A stretch of 24,224 nucleotides of DNA from Chloroflexota bacterium (lineage in GTDB: Bacteria; Chloroflexota; Anaerolineae; UBA7937). Location of the stretch: assembly GCA_003453555.1 (NCBI GenBank), contig DMLA01000089.1, forward strand, positions 2,299-26,522, in the 5' to 3' direction. Both the position numbers and the translations under genes were made by a program. The notes beneath the pieces are model-generated. The model was given only the letters and a program-made list of their open reading frames with translations. It was not told where the DNA came from and made no database searches. Below are positions 15,700 to 22,905 of this stretch, in pieces. Positions within the stretch are counted from its first letter, which is position 1; each line of letters starts with the position of its first letter.

Positions 15700-16809
15700 C
15701 TAACTGGCCCTAGGCCGAGGGTGAGCGATGGCCAGCCCGTCGGCAAACACGTGAAGGTTGTCTTGGTTGAGGTCTAGCCAGACCGTGTCCTTGACCCTGA
15801 ACATGAGTTCAGGCGGCGTCACCACCTGTACCAGATTGTTGCCCAATTTGACCGTGAGAAGGTTACGATAGCCCAGCGTTTCGGTCACGTACGCCTCGCC
15901 CGGTACCTTGTGCATGTCGTCCTCCAAGGGCAACGCACCCACGTCGGTGGCCCGCACGCCTAGCCGGAACGCAGCGGGCAGGCCCTTTTCCTTCACGTAG
16001 GCGCCTACCTCCGGGCTTGCAGGCAAGTGGATGCCATCCTCAGGGATGCGGAAACCGGGCTTGCCGTCTTCCTCGAAGTACTCCACGTCCATGAAACTTA
16101 TGGGTGGATCGCCCACGAAGCCAGCGACAAACTCGTTGGCCGGCCGGCGGAAGATTTCGTCTGGAGTGCCAAGTTGCATCAACTGCCCCTTGTTGATCAC
16201 CACCACCCGGTCTGCGAGGGCCATGGCCTCGCGATAGTCGTGCGTCACGTGGACAACCGTTGCTTCTTTCTCGGCGCATATGGCTTTCAACTCGCCGCGC
16301 ATGCGATGGCGAAGCTTGGCGTCGAGGTGGGAGATGGGCTCGTCCAGCAGATAGACATCGGCTTCCCGGATGAGCGCCCGGCCCAGCGCCACGCGCTGTC
16401 GCTGGCCGCCGCTCAGAAAGCCCGGGCGACGATCGAGCAGCTCGGATATCCGCAGGATGCCCGCCATGCGCTGAACGAGTCGCTGGATCTCCTCACCGCG
16501 ATACCTGCGCGCCCGCAGGGGAAAGGCCAGGTTCTCATACACCGACAGGTGCGAATAGAGTGCATAGTTCTCGAAGACCATGGATATGTTGCGTCGCTCG
16601 GGGGGTACGCCCGTCAGCGAATCTCCCTTGAGGTAGATCTCCCCGCCGGTCGGCTTCAGAATGCCGGCAATCAGGCGCAGGGTCGTGGTCTTACCAGCAC
16701 CAGCCGGGCCGAAGATGACCAGGAACTCCCGCTCTTTGCAGGCAATACTCAGGTTGTTGACGGCAACCGTTTTTCCGAACTTCTTGGTCAGAGAGCGTAG
16801 TTCCAGCAT
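15700..16809 (-). CDS. Sugar ABC transporter ATP-binding protein (MalK/UgpC type), first copy
   Basis: A 369-residue ATPase subunit. Walker A is GPAGAGKT (34-41), the signature LSGGQRQR (132-139), Walker B VYLLDEP (152-158), and the switch histidine is H190 (VTHDYREAM). The C-terminal TOBE-type region extends from about 235. The Q-loop reads VFENYALYS, again Glu (80) for Gln, as in the second ATPase. It clearly diverges from its partner throughout, so the two are old paralogues rather than a recent copy. ATG 16809 lies three bases after the stop of the small membrane protein gene, with GGTAGG upstream. It drives import through the two permeases at 17047-18873. Confidence 0.93.
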   Translation of the reverse strand: MLELRSLTKKFGKTVAVNNLSIACKEREFLVIFGPAGAGKTTTLRLIAGILKPTGGEIYLKGDSLTGVPPERRNISMVFENYALYSHLSVYENLAFPLRARRYRGEEIQRLVQRMAGILRISELLDRRPGFLSGGQRQRVALGRALIREADVYLLDEPISHLDAKLRHRMRGELKAICAEKEATVVHVTHDYREAMALADRVVVINKGQLMQLGTPDEIFRRPANEFVAGFVGDPPISFMDVEYFEEDGKPGFRIPEDGIHLPASPEVGAYVKEKGLPAAFRLGVRATDVGALPLEDDMHKVPGEAYVTETLGYRNLLTVKLGNNLVQVVTPPELMFRVKDTVWLDLNQDNLHVFADGLAIAHPRPRAS

Positions 16810-16812
16810 TGG

Positions 16813-17031
16813 CTACGACCTACCTTCCTCGCTACTTTCGCCCGTTTGAGCCGCCCGCGTAGCCCTTCGCCACCCCAGGTAGAAATAGATGCCGCCCCCC
16901 ATGGCAGCCACGATTAGGCCCGGCCCCACACAGGCGACCACCGGGTCTAAGAACTTGAGCCAAACGAGGCCCACGAAAATGGCGATCATGAGAGACCAGA
17001 AGAAGCGATCCCAGATGTCAGCGAGAGACAT
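16813..17031 (-). CDS. Small two-TM membrane protein of the ABC transporter operon
   Basis: A 72-residue protein with two predicted membrane helices, about 12-30 (FFWSLMIAIFVGLVWLKFL) and 32-52, followed by a basic, hydrophilic tail (RRATRAAQ). I do not recognise its family. It sits between the permease and ATPase genes, with GGAGG nine bases before ATG 17031 and its stop three bases before the ATPase start, so it is clearly translated with them. Rhizobial glycerol ABC transporters (glpSTPQUV) also combine two ATPases, two permeases and a small membrane protein (GlpU), so it may be an accessory subunit; sequence similarity to GlpU is not established here. Confidence 0.75.
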   Translation of the reverse strand: MSLADIWDRFFWSLMIAIFVGLVWLKFLDPVVACVGPGLIVAAMGGGIYFYLGWRRATRAAQTGESSEEGRS

Positions 17032-17046
17032 GTTTGCATTCCTCCG

Positions 17047-17910
17047 TTACCCGCGCACCGCGCCGAAGGTCAGGCCACGCACGATGTAGCGTTGCAGCAG
17101 GAGCGCGAAGATCAGCATTGGAACCACACACACAGTTGCAGCCGCCGACAGGGGCCCCCACAAGATGCCCCGTTGCGTCCAGAAGCTGGCCACTCCGACA
17201 GTGATCGTGCGAGCCACCGCCCGGGTAAGCATAAAGGCGAAAAGAAACTCGTTCCAGGCGAAGATCAAACAGAAGATCGCTGTTACCGCTAGGCCCGGCG
17301 CGACTAAGGGTAGCACTACCCGTAAGAGAACCTGGAGCCGGGAGTAACCATCGAGGCGCGCGGAATCCTCCAACTCCACGGGAATATCTTGGAAAAAAGA
17401 GTGCATCAACCAGATGCCGAAAGGAAGATTGAACATTGTGTAACAGACCACCAACGCACCCAGCCTGTCTAGTCCTAGAGACAGCGCCTGGCCGATCACT
17501 GTGTTGCCAAGATCTCGGAAGATCACGAAGTAGGGGATGACCACGGCGATCGCTGGAAACATGCGGGTGCTCAGAATAAAGAACATCAGGTGGCCGGCCC
17601 CTACATCGTACCTGGCAAAGCTGTAAGCGGCCAGGGAGCCAATTACAATTACGATGGCTGTTGAAACCACAGCCACAATCAGGGTGTTCTTGATGAACAG
17701 CCCAAAGTTGGCCTGTTCAAAGGCATAGAAATAGTTTTCCAGGGTGGGTTGAAAGGTCCATCTCGGCGGCCGGGTCAGGATGTCGCCAGGGGCCTTGAAA
17801 GAGGTGGCGATCATCCAGTAGATGGGAAATAGAAAGAAAATGAGCAGGGCGAAGATGATAGCATAGCGCACCAGATCTCCGCCAGTGACTTGACGTCGTT
17901 CCATCCTCAT
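17047..17910 (-). CDS. Sugar ABC transporter permease, MalG type
   Basis: A 287-residue inner-membrane permease with six expected helices, of the MalG/UgpE type. The N-terminal block FPIYWMIATSFK (about 28-39) and WTFQPTLENY are typical. The cytoplasmic EAA-like loop LEDSARLDGYSRLQVLLRVV (180-199), which docks on the ATPase, is followed by LPLVAPGL. The C-terminus RYIVRGLTFGAVRG ends as MalG proteins do (YxxxGLTxGAVKG). GGAGGTGA lies directly before ATG 17910; the second ATG at 17904 is better spaced and may be the real start, shortening the protein by two residues. It starts nine bases after the MalF-type gene stop and forms the channel with it. Confidence 0.95.
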   Translation of the reverse strand: MRMERRQVTGGDLVRYAIIFALLIFFLFPIYWMIATSFKAPGDILTRPPRWTFQPTLENYFYAFEQANFGLFIKNTLIVAVVSTAIVIVIGSLAAYSFARYDVGAGHLMFFILSTRMFPAIAVVIPYFVIFRDLGNTVIGQALSLGLDRLGALVVCYTMFNLPFGIWLMHSFFQDIPVELEDSARLDGYSRLQVLLRVVLPLVAPGLAVTAIFCLIFAWNEFLFAFMLTRAVARTITVGVASFWTQRGILWGPLSAAATVCVVPMLIFALLLQRYIVRGLTFGAVRG

Positions 17911-17919
17911 TCACCTCCG

Positions 17920-18873
17920 CTAGAGACGCCGTGCCCGTTCCGACTGAGCACGAGTAAGAGAACGCAGTACGATGCCCGAGAACACGATGGTGACATACAG
18001 GAAAAGAAAGGCGATAGCCGAAGCCCGGTCCATCCTAAAGAACTTGAGCCCAATCCGGTACAGATAGTAAGTGAGGGTCTCCGTCACCGTACCGGGTCCA
18101 CCAGAGGTGAGGGAATAAACCGCATCATACAGACGTAACGCGTCTATAGTCCGCAGCACAAAGACCAAGGTAAGTACAGGAGAGAGCATGGGAAAGGTAA
18201 GCCGTCGCAGAACCTGCCAAGTGGAAGCACCATCGAGCTCTGCGGCTTCAAAAGGCTCTCTGGGCAAGGATTGCAATCCGGCCAGCACGATTAGGGCGAC
18301 GAAGGGAGTCCACTGCCAGATATCGAAGACGATGACGCTGGGCAAAGCCAGATTGATGCTACCCAGCCAGTTCAGTTCGGGTAAGCCCAGAAGGGACAGG
18401 AAATAGTTGTACACACCAAAATCTGGATGGTACATGTGCCGCCAGATTAGCCCCGTTGCTGCGGGAGCGGTGGCGAGGGGCAATAGGAGAAGGCTGCGGA
18501 TCACTCCCTTAAACCACCGGACCTGATAGAGGAGGAAGGCGATTCCGATACCTAACCCCATTTCCACGGAGACAGCGGCGATGGTGAAGATCAGGGTGAC
18601 TTTCGTGGCGTGCCAAAAGAACCGGTCATTCAACGCGAAGCGGAAGTTATCTAACCCCACCAAAGGGCCGACCCCGACGGCCGTCGTCAGGTCCACGTGG
18701 CGCAAAGCGAAATTTAGCGCATAAAAGAGCGGATATAGAGCGAAGAAGAAGATTATGATCATGGCCGGCGTGATTAGAAGAACGGAAAACCAGGCATCCG
18801 AAAGCACCTTCCCCTTCTTCCCCCGGCCCAAACGCGCAGGTGAAGAATCTGCAAACCTTTCAATATCGTTCAT
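17920..18873 (-). CDS. Sugar ABC transporter permease, MalF/UgpA type
   Basis: A 317-residue permease with a short basic cytoplasmic N-terminus, a first helix at about 28-50 and five more. The EAA loop EAAELDGASTWQVLRRLTFP begins at residue 209, and the periplasmic-side block YSLTSGGPG (253-261) is typical of MalF/UgpA proteins. It would pair with the MalG-type permease encoded immediately downstream. ATG 18873 follows GGATAGGTAAGT. A strong hairpin at 18921-18952 separates it from the binding-protein gene, which may make the permease genes less expressed than the binding protein. The transported compound is unknown; the locus suggests a polyol, sugar or sugar acid. Confidence 0.95.
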   Translation of the reverse strand: MNDIERFADSSPARLGRGKKGKVLSDAWFSVLLITPAMIIIFFFALYPLFYALNFALRHVDLTTAVGVGPLVGLDNFRFALNDRFFWHATKVTLIFTIAAVSVEMGLGIGIAFLLYQVRWFKGVIRSLLLLPLATAPAATGLIWRHMYHPDFGVYNYFLSLLGLPELNWLGSINLALPSVIVFDIWQWTPFVALIVLAGLQSLPREPFEAAELDGASTWQVLRRLTFPMLSPVLTLVFVLRTIDALRLYDAVYSLTSGGPGTVTETLTYYLYRIGLKFFRMDRASAIAFLFLYVTIVFSGIVLRSLTRAQSERARRL

Positions 18874-18920
18874 ACTTACCTATCCCTCTATTGAGCCTCT
18901 AGACTACTGGCCAGGTGGCC

Positions 18921-18952
18921 CCGGGCCCCCAAGAGCCATTTTGGGGGCCCGG
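18921..18952 (-). promoter_or_regulatory. Strong hairpin between binding-protein and permease genes
   Basis: A perfect 12-base inverted repeat (CCGGGCCCCCAA, its mate at 18941-18952) with an eight-base loop. It starts 16 bases after the stop of the lipoprotein gene and has no T-run on the minus strand. Such stems after malE-type genes often protect the upstream mRNA or partly attenuate the permease genes, so this is read as a processing or attenuation element. Confidence 0.65.
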
Positions 18953-18968
18953 ATTACGGAGGGAGAAC

Positions 18969-20363
18969 CTACCTATAGATCTTGCAAGGGCCGCCGCAGA
19001 TGCGCTCAATGGCCTCGGCCAGGTTCGCCATCGCCTCTTCCGGAGTGTATTCGCCAGCCGCGGCTGCCGAATACCAGACGGTCTCCTCGTCGTATATCTT
19101 GCCGCCAACATTGACCAGGAAGAAGTTGGACATGAAGTCCTTGTTGTAGTCGAACACTTCTGCAAGCGCGGGATAGTGACCGGCGACATCGCGATGAGCC
19201 ACGACCTCGGGGTCGGTGAGGATGCTCATCCGGCAGGTAGTGCCCCCGCCCAGAGCGAATTTGCGCTGCGCCTCGGGGCTGCTGAGGAACTTGACGAACT
19301 CCCAGGCCTCATCTGGGTGCTTGGAGTCAGCCGCGATTCCAAGGCTGAAGGCACCGATGTACCCGTGGCCACCGGGCGCCGCTGCGGCACACATTCTTGC
19401 CCCAGGGATCTCTTTCTCGGTGTTGACTATGTTGGGCCACTGATCTAGGTAGAAGCTGGCAGTCATAGCGATGAGCCCCTGCCGCATCTGGGCCACGACC
19501 TCGTCGTAGGCGGAGGTCAGCGCACCAGGGGGGGCATGTGGGAGCAGCTCCTCGACATAGAACTTCGTAGCCTTGATGCCGATTTCATCGTCAACGCCTG
19601 GCGTTCCGTCGTCATTGATGAAGTCACCACCCCAGCCCCACAGGATGCCAGCAATCTCGTCCTGGATGTGGGGGAAACGCCCTGCCATCAGGCCGACACC
19701 ATAGAAATCGTGATCGAGGACCTCGCCCTTGAGGGTGTCGCCGGCCTTGCGGGTGAAGAACTCGGCTATATCAGCGTGTTGCTCCCAGGTGGTGGGTACC
19801 GCCAGGGGGTAGCCATACTCTGCCTCGAAAGCGGCCTTTTCCCCCTCGTCCTCGAAGAGGTCACAGCGATAGAACATACCCTGGGTGTAGGTATAGTAAG
19901 GAAGCCCGTAGACCTTGCCCTCCCAAGTATTAGCGATCTCGATGAGGGCTGGCGCGATATCCTCGAACTGGATCTCCGCCGGGTCACTGGCGGCGATGTA
20001 GTCATCGAGGGGCAGGAGGTACCCGGCGCTTGCCCACTCGCCCTTCCACCCGCTCTCGATGGTGATAACGTCGTAGGCACCGGTTTTGCCCACCATCTCC
20101 AAGACTTCCTTCTCGTAGAGCTGAGCGAAGTCAATGTTGACGATGTTGACATCGATGCCAGTCTCCTCCTCGAACTCCCTGGTCACCTCCTCGGCCCAGT
20201 CGGTGTAGAAGCCGGCGATCACCGCCCAGTTGACGGTCACCTTCTCCTCGGGGGGTGGGGGCGGCGTTGGAGCCGCTGGCGTCGGCGCGGGGGCACAGGC
20301 AGCCAAGCCCAACATCAGAAGTACCACAACCACTAGCCACGCGCAACGTAAATTGGGAGACAT
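18969..20363 (-). CDS. Sugar ABC transporter substrate-binding lipoprotein
   Basis: A 464-residue extracytoplasmic binding protein (family 1 sugar-binding type). The signal peptide has a hydrophobic core at about 8-22 and lipobox L20-A21-A22-C23, so C23 would be lipidated by Lgt, leaving it membrane-anchored. A Pro/Ala/Thr-rich linker (24-39) connects it to the mature domain, which begins VTVNWAVIAGFYTDWAEEV, then shows ETGIDVNIV and a block WEFVKFLSSPEAQRKFA near residue 367, all usual for sugar-binding lipoproteins. It has several cysteines beyond C23 (for example near the C-terminus in CGGPCKIYR), which could form a disulfide if exported to an oxidising space. AAAGGAGG lies upstream of ATG 20363. 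Ligand not determined. Confidence 0.94.
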   Translation of the reverse strand: MSPNLRCAWLVVVVLLMLGLAACAPAPTPAAPTPPPPPEEKVTVNWAVIAGFYTDWAEEVTREFEEETGIDVNIVNIDFAQLYEKEVLEMVGKTGAYDVITIESGWKGEWASAGYLLPLDDYIAASDPAEIQFEDIAPALIEIANTWEGKVYGLPYYTYTQGMFYRCDLFEDEGEKAAFEAEYGYPLAVPTTWEQHADIAEFFTRKAGDTLKGEVLDHDFYGVGLMAGRFPHIQDEIAGILWGWGGDFINDDGTPGVDDEIGIKATKFYVEELLPHAPPGALTSAYDEVVAQMRQGLIAMTASFYLDQWPNIVNTEKEIPGARMCAAAAPGGHGYIGAFSLGIAADSKHPDEAWEFVKFLSSPEAQRKFALGGGTTCRMSILTDPEVVAHRDVAGHYPALAEVFDYNKDFMSNFFLVNVGGKIYDEETVWYSAAAAGEYTPEEAMANLAEAIERICGGPCKIYR

Positions 20364-20385
20364 CTTTTCCTTTTCCTCCTTTGTT

Positions 20386-20398
20386 GTCTAACTTAGAC
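20386..20398. promoter_or_regulatory. Palindrome GTCTAACTTAGAC, possible operator
   Basis: A perfect 13-base palindrome (six-base arms, one central base) just upstream of the ribosome site of the binding-protein gene. GTCTA/TAGAC half-sites recall operators of some HutC-type GntR regulators (for example NagR/YvoA sites), and such a regulator is encoded at 7557-8408. Assignment is tentative; only one clear copy was seen. Confidence 0.35.
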
Positions 20399-20472
20399 TT
20401 CTTAGAGTAGCCACATCTGCTCTCCGCTCTGGTATCTCTTCTCGCCTCACCTCCTTTCCACGGGGCACCGAG

Positions 20473-21423
20473 CTAGATCACCCGATGCACCGGCTCCCCC
20501 GTCTGCAACGCCTGCACCACGTTGCGTGCGGCCATGATGCTGGCGTTGGTCGTCGCCTCCCGCGTGTGGGCCCCTATGTGCGGCGTCACCACCACGTTGG
20601 GCAGCCCCAGCACTGGACTGTCGCCGGGCGGCTCCTTGGTGAACACGTCGAGAGCGGCCCCAGCGATCATCCCCTGCGTGAGCGCCTCGTACAGCGCTTC
20701 CTCATCGACCAGCTCTCCACGAGCCGTGTTGACTAGATAAGCGGTCGGCTTCATTCGCCTCAGCGCCTCCCTGTTGATCATGTGCTGTGTCTCCTCGGTC
20801 AGGGGGGCGTGCAGGCTCACAAAGTCTGCCTCCGCCAACAGCTCGTCCAGCGCAACCATTCGCCCTCCAGCATCCTCCACCTCAGCCACCGTCAGATAGG
20901 GGTCGTAGACCAACACTGACATCTGGAAGCCCGTCGCTCGCCTCGCAACCCCGCGACCGACGCGCCCCAGGCCCACCAGGCCCAGCGTCTTTTCCCAAAC
21001 CTCCACGCCACTAAAGCGCCCCCACTCGCCGCCTTGCACTGCCTGGCTCACCTGCGGTATCTGGCGGGCCACGGCCACCATCAGGCCCAGCGTCAAATCA
21101 GCCACGCTGTTGAAGTTGGCGTCTGGACAGTTCGCCACCGCCACGCCCTGCGCCTTAGCCGCCTCCAGGTCGATGTGGTCCACACCGACGCCGTGCATAG
21201 AGATAACCTTGAGCCTGGAAGCATTGGCGATGATGTCCGCCGTGACCGGGCGCCTGCCGACAATGAGGCCGTCCGCGTCGCGCAGCACCTCGGCGAACTC
21301 CTCATCGGTGAGTTGAAGGATATCGACCGCGACCGGTACACACCCGCCCTCGGCCAGCACGTCCCACGGCTCCTGCGAGGTCGTGCCGAAGGAGCGGGTG
21401 GCTACCACGACCTTGTAGGGCAC
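20473..21423 (-). CDS. D-2-hydroxyacid dehydrogenase (NAD-dependent)
   Basis: A 316-residue D-isomer-specific 2-hydroxyacid dehydrogenase of the 3-phosphoglycerate / glyoxylate-hydroxypyruvate reductase type. The NAD-binding motif is GLGRVG (151-156), with D174 at the end of the second strand favouring NAD. The catalytic residues are R235 (NTARGELVD), E264 (DVFTKEP) and H282 (TPHIGAHT). There is no ACT or other regulatory C-terminal domain, so serine-pathway SerA is less likely than a catabolic role. The start is GTG 21423, one base after the aldehyde dehydrogenase stop, implying coupled translation. It would interconvert a 2-keto acid and D-2-hydroxy acid, such as hydroxypyruvate and glycerate; the true substrate is not known. 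Confidence 0.92.
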   Translation of the reverse strand: MPYKVVVATRSFGTTSQEPWDVLAEGGCVPVAVDILQLTDEEFAEVLRDADGLIVGRRPVTADIIANASRLKVISMHGVGVDHIDLEAAKAQGVAVANCPDANFNSVADLTLGLMVAVARQIPQVSQAVQGGEWGRFSGVEVWEKTLGLVGLGRVGRGVARRATGFQMSVLVYDPYLTVAEVEDAGGRMVALDELLAEADFVSLHAPLTEETQHMINREALRRMKPTAYLVNTARGELVDEEALYEALTQGMIAGAALDVFTKEPPGDSPVLGLPNVVVTPHIGAHTREATTNASIMAARNVVQALQTGEPVHRVI

Positions 21424-21424
21424 G

Positions 21425-22876
21425 CTACCCGAGCTCCATTAGAATATGCTTAACCTGCAGATATTCCTCAAGACCGTAGTGCGATAGCTCCACCCCGATG
21501 CCACTATGCTTCCGGGCGGGGTAGGGCGCATAGAGCGAGTCGGGACTGACCGTGTTGATAGCCACCGTCCCCGATTCTACTCCTTCGCTAAAGGCGAAAG
21601 CCGTCGCCAGATCCCGAGTGTAGCCGTACGTCACCAGCCCATATTCGGTGCTGTTCGCCAACTCAATCGCTTCCTCAACACCTTGGAAGGTAGCGATACC
21701 GACGACAGGACCGAACGACTCCTCGTGCATGACCAGCATCTCGGGGGTGACGTCGGCCAGCACGGTTGGTTCATAGAAGAAACCTTTCCGCAGTTCGGGC
21801 GCGTCGGGGCGCTTGCCCCCACACAGCAGTTTCGCGCCCTTGGCCAAGGCGTCGTCCACGTGGCGTTGCGTGCGCTCGATGCCCTCTTGATCAATCATCG
21901 GCCCCAGATCCACGTCGGGGTTGGCCAGGCCGTCGCCCATTGTGAGCCCGCCCGTTAACTCGACGAAACGCCTAATGTACTGGTCCGCGATCCCCTCCTC
22001 CACATAGATGCGGTTGATGGCGTTACAAATCTGTCCCATGTTGCGGAAGGAGCGCTTGACGCCGTCCGCCACCGCACGTTCGAGCTCTGCATCTTTGAAG
22101 ACGACCATAGGCGTGTGACCGCCCAGTTCGAGGATGAGCTTCTTCAGGTCGTCGGCGGCGGCACGCATCAGGTGCCTGCCGGTCTCCGTCGAACCGGTAA
22201 AGGCCACCATGCGAGTAATCGGATTGGTTACGAGTTCCTCCCCGACCACCGAGCTCGGCCCGGTGACGACGTTGACCGTTCCGTCGGGCAACCCTGACTG
22301 ACCGACGATTGCAGCGACCAAAGTAGCGGCCAGCGGGGCGTTCTTAGGCGGCTTGACGACGACCGTGCAGCCGGCCGCCAGAGCGGGGGCAACCTTCCAG
22401 GCCATCAATGAAACAGGGTAGTTCCACGGCGCGATAGCCGCCACGACCCCAACCGGCTGGCGCACCACCAGACTGCGCGTTGTGGCGGACTTCGGAGGCG
22501 CTATTTCGCCTGAGATGCGCCGGGCTTCTTCGCCGTAGTATTCGAAGGTGGCGGCAGCCCCTCTGATTTCCTTACGCGCATCGGCCAGCGGTTTACCCTG
22601 CTCACGCGTCAGGATTTCCGCCAGTTCATCCTGGCGGGCGAAGATCGCCTCAGCGGCTTGCTTGAGCCCTTGAGCCCGCTCGTCGCCGGTCGTGCGCGAC
22701 CAGCCCACGAACGCCTGGTCCGCGGCCTCCAGCGCGCACTGAACATCCACACACCCGCCCCTGGCTGCCGTCCCCATAGGCTCGCCATCGGCCGGGTTAA
22801 TGACCTCAAAGGTCTCCCCCGACTCGCAAGGCTTCCATTCTCCGTTGATGAAGAGCTGGAGGTCTACCCGCTCCAC
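21425..22876 (-). CDS. NAD(P)-dependent aldehyde dehydrogenase
   Basis: A 483-residue member of the aldehyde dehydrogenase superfamily, close to succinate-semialdehyde / glycolaldehyde / lactaldehyde dehydrogenases. Key residues are N152 (PWNYP), K175 (VVVKPP), the general base E250 (LELGGHTP) and the nucleophile C284 (GQICNA). The C-terminal block ends VGIATFQGVEEAIELAN and SGIGVELSHYGLEEY. The enzyme oxidises an aldehyde to an acid with NAD(P). It is a non-acylating type, unlike the CoA-acylating PduP of microcompartments. The start is GTG 22876 with GAGGA six bases upstream. It lies 29 bases after the decarboxylase-like gene. It could detoxify the aldehyde made by the dehydratase, which is inference. 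Confidence 0.93.
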   Translation of the reverse strand: MERVDLQLFINGEWKPCESGETFEVINPADGEPMGTAARGGCVDVQCALEAADQAFVGWSRTTGDERAQGLKQAAEAIFARQDELAEILTREQGKPLADARKEIRGAAATFEYYGEEARRISGEIAPPKSATTRSLVVRQPVGVVAAIAPWNYPVSLMAWKVAPALAAGCTVVVKPPKNAPLAATLVAAIVGQSGLPDGTVNVVTGPSSVVGEELVTNPITRMVAFTGSTETGRHLMRAAADDLKKLILELGGHTPMVVFKDAELERAVADGVKRSFRNMGQICNAINRIYVEEGIADQYIRRFVELTGGLTMGDGLANPDVDLGPMIDQEGIERTQRHVDDALAKGAKLLCGGKRPDAPELRKGFFYEPTVLADVTPEMLVMHEESFGPVVGIATFQGVEEAIELANSTEYGLVTYGYTRDLATAFAFSEGVESGTVAINTVSPDSLYAPYPARKHSGIGVELSHYGLEEYLQVKHILMELG

Positions 22877-22905
22877 GATCGGTCCTCAGTTAAGAGTAAC
22901 GTGCT

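Noticed and set aside
14558..16800. Long plus-strand open frames (about 250 codons each) opposite the two ATPase genes
   Set aside because: They mirror the GC-rich codon pattern of the minus-strand ATPases, contain no recognisable domain and have no credible ribosome sites.
19536..20336. A 266-codon plus-strand open frame opposite the binding-protein gene
   Set aside because: It is antisense to a clear lipoprotein gene and its residues show no family motifs; it is an effect of codon bias.
20447..20457. Perfect Shine-Dalgarno AAGGAGGTGAG on the minus strand in the gap before the lipoprotein gene
   Set aside because: No start codon follows at useful spacing; the only later GTG frame gives about eight codons.
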